Below the pieces are notes generated by a model. It searched no databases, was not told where the DNA came from, and was given only the letters and a program-made list of their open reading frames with translations. A stretch of 64,000 bases of DNA from contig CM055096.1 in NCBI GenBank assembly GCA_029204225.1, positions 30,452,557-30,516,556 of the forward strand, read 5' to 3'. Every line of letters starts with the position of its first letter. Positions within the stretch are counted from its first letter, which is position 1. Below, piece by piece: positions 32,818-43,377 of the stretch. The translations under genes were made by a program, and so were the position numbers. This DNA comes from Diphasiastrum complanatum. Lineage: Eukaryota > Streptophyta > Lycopodiopsida > Lycopodiales > Lycopodiaceae.

Positions 32818-35800
32818 ATGACATCTATAAATGCATATCTTTTGGATACTAATGAAAGGCTCAACAAAACTAACTATTCCATATGGAAAGTTAGAATGGA
32901 ATCTATCATGATCATGCAAGATCTGATGGAAATTGTAAATGGTAAGGAGGGTGAACCTATTCATCCTCAAGAAAAAGCCAAATACATCAAGAGGTGCAAT
33001 GTTGCACTACATTGCATAAAAATGAATGTTGCAAATGAACTCTTAAGAGAGGTAGGAGATTGCACTACAGCTCAAGATGCTTGGGAGACTTTGCAAAAGG
33101 TCTATGAATCCAAGAACCAAACTAGAATGTTAGCTTTGAAGAATCAAATCTATAGAAGCTATCAAAAGAAAGGAGAGAGTGCACATACTTTTGTCCTAAG
33201 AGTAAAGGAATTGAACAAAGAGCTAGCCTTTATAGGTGACCCTATCAAGGATGAAGAGCTTGTTCAACTCATATTGAATGGACTAAGCTTTGAATTTGAC
33301 AATTTGGTTCAGGGATATGCAATTATGGGTAAGCTACCCATACTTGAAGAACTCCAAGGCACACTCATGGCCGAGGAATCAAGAAGGAGCCAAATGCAAG
33401 AGAGGATGGATAGGCTTTCCATCCAAGGTGGAGATGACCAAGCTCTCTTCACCAAAGGCAAAGGCAAGTCCAAAGGCAAAGGATCAACATTCAAGAAGTC
33501 TACAAAGCTTGAGGATCAAGAAGGACCCCCAAAGGCATCTCCATCAACCACCAAAGTCAAGAAGGACAAATCAAAGGTGAAGTGCTACTATTGTAGCAAG
33601 ATGGGGCATTATGCTTCGAAATGCTTCAAGAGGAAGCAAGATCAAAGCCAAGCCAACATGAGCAAAGAGGAGGAGGAGGAGAGTTCACATGAGGACTCTC
33701 TCATGATGTCCATATTTTCTTCAACAAGCTTCAAAGGAGAAGATCCTTGGTGGATTGACTCGGGTGCTAGTTCACACATGACTAGTAAAAGGGAGTTTTT
33801 CTCTTCTCTCTTATCTTATGATGGACCTATAAAGTCTATCTATACAGCAAATGATGAAGCTTGTAAGATTGAAGGAGTTGGTAGCATTCCCCTTTGCTTA
33901 GGATCATCCAAAAAGATCAACATAGAAGGTGTTTTGTACATTCCTACAATAACAAAGAATCTACTAAGTGTTGGCCAAATGGTAGACAATGGTTTCAATG
34001 TTGACTTTGCTTCAAATGAATGTTTCATCAAGAAGAAGGGTAAGATAGTGGCTAAGGACACTAGACTTGGCAAGCTTTATAAGCTGGATGCATTTGTGGA
34101 TACTAATGTTGTCATGTTGGCCGAGAAGAGCAAGATATCTACCTTTACTTTATGGCACAAAAGACTTGGACATGTCAACTCGGGTTCCATGGAGGCTATG
34201 ATCAAGGAGGAGTATGCTTTAGGCCTACCAAGGTCTATTGGGAAGGAAGACAAGGTTTGTGAAGCTTGTGCCTTATCCAAGGCACATAAGAAGGTGTTTT
34301 CTAACTCCATCACAAAGTCATCTCATCCTCTTGAACTCATACACTCGGATGTGCACATTGCTAGCACCAAATCTAATGGAGGTTCATCCATGTTTTTAAC
34401 CTTCATTGATGACTACTCAAGATATTGTTGGGTGTTCTTACTTTCCTTCAAGTCTCAAGTATTTGATACTTTTGTAAAGTTCAAGTTGTTTGTGGAAAAG
34501 CATCATAATCATAGCATCAAGATTCTTAGAAGTGACAATGGTGGAGAATTCATCTCCAATGAGTTCAAGGCCTTTTGTGAGGAGGAAGGGATCAAGAAAG
34601 AGACTTCTTGTCCTTACACTCCTCAACAAAATGGAGTTGCTGAAAGAAGGAATAGAACATTATGTGAATGTTCTAAGGCTTTAAGATTAGATGCTTGTTT
34701 GCCCAAATCCTTTTGGGGTGAGTCTCTTGTATGTGCAAACTACTTGATGAATAGGGTGTCTTGCAAAGCAATTGAAGGCAAAACTCCTTATGAGATGTTG
34801 TATGGAAAGAAACCGAATCTTAATCACTTGAAAGTTTTTGGGTGTATATGTTATGTGCATGTGCCATTGGAAACAAAAACCAAGGAGGATCCATCTTCCA
34901 CAAGAGGGATCATGCTTGGATATACAAGCTCAAGCAAGGGCTACAAAGTCTATCTCCCATCCTTGAACAAATTTGTTGTTTCAAGGGATGTCATCTTTGA
35001 TGAACATCATATGCATATGCTTGAAGAAGGCTCAAGTGCTCCAACAATCAAGAAGAAGATGGCCGAGGAGCAAGATCTTGGTTTTGAGGAGGAGCTCATG
35101 GAGGAGCAAGCACCAAACCCACCTATCACACCAAGGAGATCTTCAAGGGCAAAAGTGGAGCCATCAAGGCTCACATATCAAGGCAAAGGACAGCAAGTTG
35201 AGGGTATCTCATCCACTTCTTATGCTTTATCTAGTTTTGAAGAACCGTCTAATGTTGAAGATGCATTGAACTCCAAAGAATGGTATAAAGCTATGTTGGA
35301 TGAGTATGATGCCTTGATTGAGAATGAAACTTGGTTGCTTGTTGAGAGACCTCAAAGGAATGTAATAGGATGCAAGTGGGTCTTCAAGCTTAAGTTGAAT
35401 GCAAATGGGAGTGTTAACAAACATAAAGCAAGATTAGTTGCAAAAGGTTATGCTCAAGAGAGAGGGATAGACTATGAGGAAACTTTTGCACCCATGGCCA
35501 AGATGGTCACAATAAGACTAATCATTGCACTTGCATCACATTTTGGATGGATTCTATGTCAAATGGATGTCTCTAATGTTTTCTTGAATGGTTTTTTGGA
35601 AGAGGATATCTATATGGAGCAACCACAAGGGTTCATCAAGCATGGAATGGAGAACAAAGTATGCCATCTCCAAAGAAGCATCTATGGCTTGAAGCAAGCC
35701 TCGAGATCTTGGAATTCAAGACTACATTTCTATCTTATTTCACTTTATTTTGTTCAAAGTGAATATGATCCCACTCTTTACATTAAGTTTGATGATGTTG

Positions 35801-36786
35801 GTATTGTACTTTTACTCATTTATGTAGATGACATCATCATTAGTGGAAATAGTGTTGATGGTATTGAAAAAATCAAGATAAATCTATCCTTAGAGTTCAA
35901 GATGCTAGATCTAGGGTGTCTTCACTTCATCTTAGGCATAGAAGTACTTAGAGGGTCTGATTTTATCTTTATAAGTCAAGTAAACTTTGCTCAAAGTCTT
36001 TTGAAGAAGTTTAAGATGGAAGTATGCAAAAGTGTTGACACACCAATGGAGCAAGATGTAAAAGTGCCAAATGAAGATGATGAAAGATCCTTCATGGACA
36101 TCATTTTGTTTAGGCAACTTATAGGTTCCTTAATGTGGATCACTACAACTAGACCAGATCTTAGCTTTAGTGTATGTAGGTTGAGCCAATCCATGCAAAA
36201 GCCATTGAATATCCATTGGAAAAAGGCTAAGAGGATTCTAAGATACATCTCGGGTACATTGGATTTTGGGATTCTATATAGAGGAGATGTGATTAACCTT
36301 CATGCATTTAGTAATTCAGATTTTGCAGGGGACAAGAGGGATAGGAAATCAACAAGTGCCTATTCAACTTTCATAGGAGAAGGTGTGGTTTCATGGCTTT
36401 CAAAAAAGCAAGAAACTATATCTCTATCTTCAACCGAGGCCGAGTACAAAGCTTTGACAACCACTACAAAGGAGGTACTTTGGATCAAGAGATTATTGGT
36501 GGAACTAAAGATCATGGATTCAGAGGAGGCACCAATCATCTACAATGACAATATATCAGCCCAACACCTTGCATCTAACCCAATCTTCCATGCAAGATCT
36601 AAGCACATTGAGATATGCCATCACTTTGTGAGAGAAATGGTGCAAGCCAAGGAGATTGCTTTGGAGCATGTTCCAAGCAATGAATGTGTAGCTGATCTAC
36701 TTACTAAACCACTTCAAAAGACACCTTTTATGAAGTTCAGATCATCACTTGGAGTGATTAGTAAAGCAATGATTGAACCAAGCTAG
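32818..36786 (+). CDS. Ty1/copia gag-pol polyprotein of c1 (intact, 1322 aa)
   Basis: One uninterrupted frame from ATG 32818. Domains in order: UBN2-type gag (about 1-230); CCHC knuckle CYYCSKMGHYASKC from residue 256; aspartic protease WWIDSGASSHM with D314; integrase with D511 (HSDVH), D573 (SDNGGEF) and E609 (NGVAERRN), the last pair 35 residues apart; reverse transcriptase with YVDD at 1002-1005; RNase H with SSTEAEYKAL near 1205-1214 and a C-terminal ADLLTKPL. It makes the capsid and the enzymes that copy RNA into cDNA and integrate it in the nucleus. All key residues are present, so the protein could be functional, but the element now lacks a 3' LTR in cis. It is clearly related to c2, at moderate identity. 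Confidence 0.95.
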   Translation: MTSINAYLLDTNERLNKTNYSIWKVRMESIMIMQDLMEIVNGKEGEPIHPQEKAKYIKRCNVALHCIKMNVANELLREVGDCTTAQDAWETLQKVYESKNQTRMLALKNQIYRSYQKKGESAHTFVLRVKELNKELAFIGDPIKDEELVQLILNGLSFEFDNLVQGYAIMGKLPILEELQGTLMAEESRRSQMQERMDRLSIQGGDDQALFTKGKGKSKGKGSTFKKSTKLEDQEGPPKASPSTTKVKKDKSKVKCYYCSKMGHYASKCFKRKQDQSQANMSKEEEEESSHEDSLMMSIFSSTSFKGEDPWWIDSGASSHMTSKREFFSSLLSYDGPIKSIYTANDEACKIEGVGSIPLCLGSSKKINIEGVLYIPTITKNLLSVGQMVDNGFNVDFASNECFIKKKGKIVAKDTRLGKLYKLDAFVDTNVVMLAEKSKISTFTLWHKRLGHVNSGSMEAMIKEEYALGLPRSIGKEDKVCEACALSKAHKKVFSNSITKSSHPLELIHSDVHIASTKSNGGSSMFLTFIDDYSRYCWVFLLSFKSQVFDTFVKFKLFVEKHHNHSIKILRSDNGGEFISNEFKAFCEEEGIKKETSCPYTPQQNGVAERRNRTLCECSKALRLDACLPKSFWGESLVCANYLMNRVSCKAIEGKTPYEMLYGKKPNLNHLKVFGCICYVHVPLETKTKEDPSSTRGIMLGYTSSSKGYKVYLPSLNKFVVSRDVIFDEHHMHMLEEGSSAPTIKKKMAEEQDLGFEEELMEEQAPNPPITPRRSSRAKVEPSRLTYQGKGQQVEGISSTSYALSSFEEPSNVEDALNSKEWYKAMLDEYDALIENETWLLVERPQRNVIGCKWVFKLKLNANGSVNKHKARLVAKGYAQERGIDYEETFAPMAKMVTIRLIIALASHFGWILCQMDVSNVFLNGFLEEDIYMEQPQGFIKHGMENKVCHLQRSIYGLKQASRSWNSRLHFYLISLYFVQSEYDPTLYIKFDDVGIVLLLIYVDDIIISGNSVDGIEKIKINLSLEFKMLDLGCLHFILGIEVLRGSDFIFISQVNFAQSLLKKFKMEVCKSVDTPMEQDVKVPNEDDERSFMDIILFRQLIGSLMWITTTRPDLSFSVCRLSQSMQKPLNIHWKKAKRILRYISGTLDFGILYRGDVINLHAFSNSDFAGDKRDRKSTSAYSTFIGEGVVSWLSKKQETISLSSTEAEYKALTTTTKEVLWIKRLLVELKIMDSEEAPIIYNDNISAQHLASNPIFHARSKHIEICHHFVREMVQAKEIALEHVPSNECVADLLTKPLQKTPFMKFRSSLGVISKAMIEPS

Positions 36787-36791
36787 ATAGA
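36784..36791. other. Left inversion breakpoint (c1 / c2 junction)
   Basis: The c1 stop TAG (36784-36786) is followed by one base and then by c2 LTR sequence from LTR position 58. The c1 polypurine tract and the first 77 bp of its 3' LTR are missing from the window. Joined ends share little homology. Confidence 0.8.
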
Positions 36792-37592
36792 ATATGTTGA
36801 TGATATGATTTCACACGTGTGGAGCATGTTCCCATGTGTGAAAGGATGTACTTTTCATGTTTGTATATATCCAAATTGATTTTGTATCATTCTAGTTAGT
36901 GTGAACATGAAATGACTAGTTTTTAGTCAAGTTGACTAGTCACCTACAAATTAGCTTTTCCTTGCATGTGCATGAGTAAATGCTCCCACATGGCAAGTGG
37001 ATGTTCACATGTGTGTATAGAGTACTAGAAGATAAGAGTTGACCATTTTCCTTAGATCCTATTTTGTAGGGAATATTTCTATATTCTAGGAGACTAGCTT
37101 TTTGGATTTTAGTCATATTCTAGAAGGTCAACTATTGGATAAGGATCAAGGATGGATCAAATGGATAGATATGAGTGATGTGGCACTCTTCACACGTGTG
37201 AAGGCCTGCTGGACTGTACCAGACTCATGGATGTACTTGATCCATAAAAGGATCATCATTTTGCTAAGAAAATTGATGAGACTTTTGCACTCTACACTTT
37301 TGTGAGATTTCTAGTCATTTGTCTTGTGATTTTTATGCATGATTGCTATCTAGTATCATTGTACTTGTTGTTTCAGGTGCAGGCCGTACAGTGGACAGTA
37401 CTCCACACGTGTGAAGCCGCTCTCACTAAAAAATGATGTGTTGATCCATTGCTCTTGCTTAAATCCAAGTGTAGTGAATCTAGATCAAGATCTAATGTGT
37501 AGAACTTGATAGATTCATTGATTAAGCAACCAATAACTCTCTATGATTGTAAAGTACAATCATTATTGTCCTAAAAACTGTAAAATTTATCA
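36788..37592 (+). repeat. 5' LTR of c2, lacking first 57 bp
   Basis: Matches 42241-43045 with one visible substitution. Three CACACGTGTG copies: 36812-36821, 37191-37200 and 37404-37413. Confidence 0.95.
37191..37200. promoter_or_regulatory. CACACGTGTG palindrome in c2 5' LTR
   Basis: Middle of three LTR copies; a fourth lies in the leader at 37756-37765. The matching 3' LTR sites are 42265-42274, 42644-42653 and 42857-42866. Confidence 0.5.
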
Positions 37593-37604
37593 TGGTATCA
37601 GAGC
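37593..37604 (+). other. c2 primer binding site
   Basis: TGGTATCAGAGC directly after the LTR end TTTATCA. Confidence 0.9.
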
Positions 37605-38189
37605 TAAGTAAGAGAGTGATCATTGAATCATAAATCTTGTAAAGATCATTGGCAAAATTTGTTTTTTGGCCAATACTAGTGAGGGCGAGTTCTTCTAGAG
37701 TGATAGCTTGTAATCATTTGGATCAAAACGACTTGGAGGCTGTGTATGTACTTTTCACACGTGTGAAACCGTACAGCAACTTTCAATTCAAGTTACTTTG
37801 TGTTTTTTGGTCCCAAAATCACAATACTAGTTCATTTTTGGTGCTTTTTGAAGCATAGTATTGATCTAGATTCATTCTAACTAATGCCTATGACCAAATA
37901 GTGTTTTGGATCATTGAAGCATTTCTTTTTAGAGTCTAAGATCAGATCTAAGAGGCTGATTTGTTCAGATCCTTAGTTGAAGTGAAATCTCTAAGAAAAG
38001 TGTAAAGCAATTTTTTTTTTGTGAGAGTGAAAGCTAGAAATTTTTGGTAAGATCTTTGAGTATCATTCAAGCTTGTGTGTTAGTTTGATAGAGACAAGCC
38101 TATAGGCATTCTAGTAAGCTTTAGGCCACTTCATAGATCTTTTAAAATTCAAAAATCTTTGTGATTTTTAAAAGAGCATTCATTCTAAA
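37605..38189 (+). other. c2 5' leader
   Basis: 0.6 kb, AT-rich, no conserved frame. Holds an extra CACACGTGTG at 37756-37765, followed by CCGTACAG as in the LTR. Confidence 0.75.
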
Positions 38190-41100
38190 ATGTCATCCAT
38201 GGGTGGATATTTGATGGAACCAAGTGAGAGACTCACTTCCACAAATTATTCCATTTGGAAAGTGAGAATGGAATCACTCCTAGTGATCCATGATCTATAT
38301 GACATAGTTCAAGGAGTAGAGGAAGAGCCTCAAACTCCCCAAGAACAAGCCAAATACAAGAAGAGAGCAAGATTAGCTCTACATTGCATAAAGTTAAATG
38401 TATGCAATGACCTCTTGAAAGAGGTGTCTTCTTGTACCTCATCCAAAGAGGCTTGGGATTCATTAAAGAGCATTTATGAATCCAACAATACTTCAAGAAT
38501 CCTCATGCTAAGAAATCAAGTTTTCCAAAGCATGAAAGGAAGTGGAGAGAGTGGACAAGAGTATGTTCTTAGGATCAAATCTCTTAACAAGGAGTTAAGT
38601 GCAATAGGAGAGAAGATCCAAGATCAAGAACTAGTACAAATCATTTTGAATGGTCTAAGTGATGAGTTTACCAACTTAGTCCAATCATTTGCCATTCAAG
38701 ACTCTCTTCCATCCATTGAAAAGTTGCACAATGTTCTTGTGGCCGAGGAGAGTAGGCTTCTACACCTCAAGACAAGAATGGATAGCATGTCACTTAATGG
38801 AGGAGAGGAGAAAGCTAACTTTACATCTAAAGGCAAGAAAAAGCAAAATCCATTCAAGAAAAATCAAGGCAAGGAGGCCGAGATGAAGAATGGAGGATCT
38901 ACCTCCAAAGGCAAAGTGAAGAACAAGGCAAAACTAAAGTGTTTCTTTTGTGGAAAGAAAGGACACTTTGCCTCAGAATGCTACTTGAAGAAGAATCAAC
39001 AAGCCAAAGGAGATCAAGGGGACATTGCTCAAGAGGAAGAATATGAGGATGGATTCAACACATCCTTAATGGTTGCATCTACACCAACTTCAAGTCAAGA
39101 CACATGGTGGATAGATAGTGGGGCTAGTTCCCACATGTCCTTTAACAAGCATTATTTTTCTACTCTTCTATCTTGTAATGACTCTAAGAAGTCAATATAC
39201 ACTGCTAGTGATCAAGCATGCAAGATAGATGGCATAGGATCTATACCTCTTTGTTTAGGCACATCTAAAAGGATAGATCTAGATAATGTTTTGTATGTTC
39301 CTACCATTTCAAGAAACTTGCTTAGTGTAGGACAATTAATGGACAATGGACTAGATGTACATTTCAAGAATGGAGTTTGTTCCATCTTGAAAAATGATAA
39401 GTGCATAGCTAGTGGCATTAAGCAAGGGAGACTTTTCAAGTTGGATGCTAATGTTGCAAGTGAAAGTGTGAACTTGGCTAGGGAGGAGCTAACTCAAGTG
39501 GAGCTTTGGCATAAGAGATTAGGCCATCCTAATCTTCAATCTATGGAGTCAATGGCAAGCAAGGAACTAGCTCTCGGCCTACCAAGAGCTTTCAAGAAGT
39601 GTGGAAAAATGTGTGAGGCATGTGGCCTTGCAAAGTCACACAAATCTTCTTACAAGAAATCTTCATCAAGATCTCTCTCTCCCTTGGATCTCATACATTC
39701 TGATGTACATAGTTTTTCACATGCAAGTAATGGAGGTGCCTTGATGTATGTAACTTTTATAGATGATTGTACTAGATTCACATGGATTGAGTTACTATCA
39801 AAGAAAAATCTTGTTTATGAAGCTTTCATTAAGTTCAAGTCTCTAGTAGAGAAACAACTTAGTACTTCTATCAAAGCACTAAGATGTGATAATGGAGGAG
39901 AGTACACCTCCAATAAAATGAAAGACTTTTGTGAGATCAATGGTATTAAGTTACAATACACTTGTTCCTACACCCCTCAACAAAATGGGGTGGCCGAGAG
40001 GAAAAATAGGAGTCTATGTGAGTGTGCAAAGTCCTTGAGGCTTGATGCATCACTTCCCATCTCATTTTGGGGAGAAGCCATAACATGTGCTAATTATTTG
40101 TGTAATAGACTTCCTAGTAGTGCTATAGATGGGATCTCACCTTATCAAGCCTTGTTTGATAAGAAACCCAATGTAAAATATTTTAAGATCTTTGGATGTA
40201 CTTGTTATGTACACATTCCTTTGGAGACTAGAAGGAAAGAAGATGCTACCTCCTTCAAAGGAATCTTTGTTGGCTATGGAGAAAATAGCAAGGGATATAG
40301 GATATATGATCCTACATCCAAGAAAGTAAAGGTAAGCAAGGATGTACTTTTTGATGAGTCACAATTTGCTAAGAGCTTGTCAAATGGATCTAACCCATTG
40401 TGCATTGAAGATCTTGACAAATCCGAGGAGGATCTTGACAAACCCGAGGAGGATCATGACAAACCCGAGGATGGAGATTTGGATCCAAGTCAAAAGGGGC
40501 CAAGAAGATCATCAAGGAGCAAGGCCGAGCCCTCAAGGCTTACCTATGTGGACAAGGGAAAGCAAAAGGAAGGCTCTACATCTTCTACCTCTTACTCTTT
40601 TTTAGCTACATTGATTGAAGAACCATCATCTTTTGAAGAAGCATGTAAATCTAAAGTTTGGAGAGATGCAATGCAAGTAGAGTATGATGCATTAGAAGAA
40701 AATCATACTTGGAATCTTGTAAATCTTCCAAGAGGAAAGAAACCACTTGCATGTAAGTGGATTTATAGAATTAAGTACAATCAAGATGGATCTATTAGTA
40801 AATACAAAGCTAGGCTTGTTGCTAAGGGATTTCTTCAAATAAAAGGATTGGATTATGAAGAAACATTTGCACCTGTAGCTAAGCTTGTAACTATTAGATT
40901 AATCATTTGCATTGCTACTTTGTTCAAATGGGATCTCTACCAAATGGATGTGACAAATGCCTTCTTGAATGGCTTCTTAGAAGAGGAAATCTACATGATG
41001 CAACCCGAGGGCTTCATCAAGATTGGTGAGGAGCAAAAGGTGTGCTACTTAAGGAAGAGCCTATATGGCTTGAAGCAAGCACCTAGAGCTTGGTACTCTA

Positions 41101-42170
41101 GGTTGCATGATTTTCTCTATTCCCTTGGCTTTGTACTAAGTGCTTATGAACCTTCTTTATATTTCAAATGTAATGAAGGAAAGATCATCATTTTGGTTCT
41201 TTATGTTGATGACATCATTATGACAGGAAATGATGATGATGGCATAGGCAAAGTAAAAGTTGACTTATCTAGTGAGTTCAAGATGGTAGATCTAGGCTTC
41301 CTAAAGTTTATACTTGGGATAGAAGTGTCTAGAAGTAGCAATTGTACTTTCATAAGTCAATCTAAGTATGCTACTTCCATTCTTGAAAGATTTGGTATGA
41401 AAGATTGTAAGGGGATTGACACCCCTATGGAGCATGTTGTGAAAGCAACTAATGAAGGTGATGAAGCATCCTTTGAGGACATCACTCTCTTTAGGAAGCT
41501 TATAGGCTCTCTAATCTATTTAACCATCACTAGACCTGACTTAAGTTTTTGTGTAAGCAAGTTGAGTCAAAGTATGCAAGCTCCTTTAATTCATCATTGG
41601 AAAAGTGCCAAGAGAGTACTTAGATATGTTTCTAGTACTAGATTTTTTGGTATACTTTATGAAGGATCTAACTTGCACTTGAGAGCCTACTCGGATTCAG
41701 ATTTTGCAGGTGACAAGATGGATAGGAAGTCCATTAGTGCATTTGCAACATTTCTTTGTGGAGGAGTGATATCTTGGCTTTCCAAAAAGCAAGATACAAT
41801 CTCACTATCTTCTTGTGAAGCCGAGTACAAGGCATTGACTTCAACAACCAAAGAGCTCTTATGGCTAAGAAGACTCTTGATGGAACTACATGTGCTAGAG
41901 GCCGAGGAGATCCCTTACATATTTTGTGACAATCAAGCTTCTCAACAAATTGCTTCAAATCCTATCTTCCATGCTAGAACAAAGCATATTGAGATAGCTC
42001 ACCACTTTGTGAGGGAGAAGGTACAATCCAAGGAAGTGCAACTACATCATGTACCATCATCCGAATGCATAGCTGATATCTTAACCAAACCATTGTCCAA
42101 AGATCCATTTTTTAAGTTAAGATATGCTCTTGGAATTGTAGATAGATGTACACTAGATTTGCCAAGTTAG
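38190..42170 (+). CDS. Ty1/copia gag-pol polyprotein of c2 (intact, 1326 aa)
   Basis: Single open frame from ATG 38190. Gag; CCHC knuckle CFFCGKKGHFASEC from residue 251; protease WWIDSGASSHM with D309; integrase D505, D567 and E603 (D-35-E spacing kept); reverse transcriptase YVDD at 1005-1008; RNase H SSCEAEYKAL near 1207-1216; C-terminal ADILTKPL. A short repeat of Asp-Lys-Pro-Glu-Glu-Asp type lies between integrase and reverse transcriptase (nucleotides 40411-40470). Domain order integrase before reverse transcriptase defines Ty1/copia. All catalytic residues that I checked are present. With nearly identical LTRs this element was probably able to move until the inversion removed the start of its 5' LTR. 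Confidence 0.95.
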   Translation: MSSMGGYLMEPSERLTSTNYSIWKVRMESLLVIHDLYDIVQGVEEEPQTPQEQAKYKKRARLALHCIKLNVCNDLLKEVSSCTSSKEAWDSLKSIYESNNTSRILMLRNQVFQSMKGSGESGQEYVLRIKSLNKELSAIGEKIQDQELVQIILNGLSDEFTNLVQSFAIQDSLPSIEKLHNVLVAEESRLLHLKTRMDSMSLNGGEEKANFTSKGKKKQNPFKKNQGKEAEMKNGGSTSKGKVKNKAKLKCFFCGKKGHFASECYLKKNQQAKGDQGDIAQEEEYEDGFNTSLMVASTPTSSQDTWWIDSGASSHMSFNKHYFSTLLSCNDSKKSIYTASDQACKIDGIGSIPLCLGTSKRIDLDNVLYVPTISRNLLSVGQLMDNGLDVHFKNGVCSILKNDKCIASGIKQGRLFKLDANVASESVNLAREELTQVELWHKRLGHPNLQSMESMASKELALGLPRAFKKCGKMCEACGLAKSHKSSYKKSSSRSLSPLDLIHSDVHSFSHASNGGALMYVTFIDDCTRFTWIELLSKKNLVYEAFIKFKSLVEKQLSTSIKALRCDNGGEYTSNKMKDFCEINGIKLQYTCSYTPQQNGVAERKNRSLCECAKSLRLDASLPISFWGEAITCANYLCNRLPSSAIDGISPYQALFDKKPNVKYFKIFGCTCYVHIPLETRRKEDATSFKGIFVGYGENSKGYRIYDPTSKKVKVSKDVLFDESQFAKSLSNGSNPLCIEDLDKSEEDLDKPEEDHDKPEDGDLDPSQKGPRRSSRSKAEPSRLTYVDKGKQKEGSTSSTSYSFLATLIEEPSSFEEACKSKVWRDAMQVEYDALEENHTWNLVNLPRGKKPLACKWIYRIKYNQDGSISKYKARLVAKGFLQIKGLDYEETFAPVAKLVTIRLIICIATLFKWDLYQMDVTNAFLNGFLEEEIYMMQPEGFIKIGEEQKVCYLRKSLYGLKQAPRAWYSRLHDFLYSLGFVLSAYEPSLYFKCNEGKIIILVLYVDDIIMTGNDDDGIGKVKVDLSSEFKMVDLGFLKFILGIEVSRSSNCTFISQSKYATSILERFGMKDCKGIDTPMEHVVKATNEGDEASFEDITLFRKLIGSLIYLTITRPDLSFCVSKLSQSMQAPLIHHWKSAKRVLRYVSSTRFFGILYEGSNLHLRAYSDSDFAGDKMDRKSISAFATFLCGGVISWLSKKQDTISLSSCEAEYKALTSTTKELLWLRRLLMELHVLEAEEIPYIFCDNQASQQIASNPIFHARTKHIEIAHHFVREKVQSKEVQLHHVPSSECIADILTKPLSKDPFFKLRYALGIVDRCTLDLPS

Positions 42171-42171
42171 A

Positions 42172-42183
42172 AGTGAGGAGGAG
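42172..42183 (+). other. c2 polypurine tract
   Basis: AGTGAGGAGGAG immediately upstream of the 3' LTR, overlapping nothing and two bases after the pol stop. Confidence 0.85.
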
Positions 42184-43045
42184 TGTTGAAAATTGTCACT
42201 TCTCACTTGACATTGGTTCATGTAAATATTGATCAAACATTAGAATATGTTGATGATATGATTTCACACGTGTGGAGCATGTTCCCATGTGTGAAAGGAT
42301 GTACTTTTCATGTTTGTATATATCCAAATTGATTTTGTATCATTCTAGTTAGTGTGAACATGAAATGACTAGTTTTTAGTCAAGTTGACTAGTCACCTAC
42401 AAATTAGCTTTTCCTTGCATGTGCATGAGTAAATGCTCCCACATGGCAAGTGGATGTTCACATGTGTGTATAGAGTACTAGAAGATAAGAGTTGACCATT
42501 TTCCTTAGATCCTATTTTGTAGGGAATATTCCTATATTCTAGGAGACTAGCTTTTTGGATTTTAGTCATATTCTAGAAGGTCAACTATTGGATAAGGATC
42601 AAGGATGGATCAAATGGATAGATATGAGTGATGTGGCACTCTTCACACGTGTGAAGGCCTGCTGGACTGTACCAGACTCATGGATGTACTTGATCCATAA
42701 AAGGATCATCATTTTGCTAAGAAAATTGATGAGACTTTTGCACTCTACACTTTTGTGAGATTTCTAGTCATTTGTCTTGTGATTTTTATGCATGATTGCT
42801 ATCTAGTATCATTGTACTTGTTGTTTCAGGTGCAGGCCGTACAGTGGACAGTACTCCACACGTGTGAAGCCGCTCTCACTAAAAAATGATGTGTTGATCC
42901 ATTGCTCTTGCTTAAATCCAAGTGTAGTGAATCTAGATCAAGATCTAATGTGTAGAACTTGATAGATTCATTGATTAAGCAACCAATAACTCTCTATGAT
43001 TGTAAAGTACAATCATTATTGTCCTAAAAACTGTAAAATTTATCA
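42184..43045 (+). repeat. 3' LTR of c2 (862 bp)
   Basis: TGTTGAAAATTGTCAC...TTTATCA, followed by target copy CATTG. Three CACACGTGTG sites. Confidence 0.95.
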
Positions 43046-43377
43046 CATTGTTGCTTCTCAATCTATTAAGGAAGTGTTTTGGTTGAGAAATTTGCTGTCA
43101 GACATCAATATGTATCAGTACAGCCCTACAATTTTATTTTGTGAGAATCAAAGTGTTATTGCCTTATCGGCCAACCCTAGATTTCATTCTAGGAGTAAGC
43201 ACATTGAGATCAGATATTACTACATCAGGGGCAAGGTTCTCGATAGAGAGATTAACGTACTGCAGAACACAGGACATGGTTGCAGACATCTTCACGAAAG
43301 CACTCAATGTTACTACACACAACAGATTTTGTGCATTGCTCAGTCTGAAGATCAAGGCATTCATGGATCCAAATTAA
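43046..43377 (+). pseudogene. c3 copia RNase H C-terminus
   Basis: Begins inside RNase H (VASQSIKEVFWLRNLL, then ENQSVIALSANPRFHSRSKH) and, after a frameshift near 43255, continues to the conserved end (VADIFTKAL). It continues the c3 coding sequence on the minus strand at 56767: across the shared CATTG the frame joins as ETEYI then VASQSIK. The piece is therefore the inverted 3' end of c3. Confidence 0.85.

Larger units (their letters stand above)
31325..36786 (+). mobile_element. Ty1/copia element c1 (3' LTR displaced by inversion)
   Basis: 5' LTR 31325-32006, primer binding site, leader, intact polyprotein. Right after the pol stop the sequence changes into the interior of the c2 5' LTR; c1's own 3' LTR is found inverted at 56118-56722, next to the second GACAC copy. 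So c1 was a complete element in the G LTR before the rearrangement. About three differences are visible between the 605 comparable LTR bases, so it is young. Confidence 0.9.
36788..43045 (+). mobile_element. Ty1/copia element c2 (5' LTR cut by inversion)
   Basis: 5' LTR (805 of 862 bp), primer binding site, leader, intact polyprotein, polypurine tract and complete 3' LTR. I could find one difference between the two LTRs over 805 bp, so c2 is the youngest element here. It sits in the RNase H of c3: target copy CATTG is 43046-43050, with its partner inverted at 56762-56766. The first 39 bp of the 5' LTR are at 56723-56761; 18 bp are lost. Confidence 0.9.

Noticed and set aside
36786-36800. c1 and c2 as a natural tandem pair sharing one LTR
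   Set aside because: The c1 3' LTR is of a different sequence and is found at 56118-56722 with the matching GACAC target copy; sharing an LTR does not explain the inverted pairs.
37102-37305. Identical 67-aa frames at 37102-37305 and 42555-42758
   Set aside because: They are identical because they lie in the two LTRs of c2; no sign of coding.
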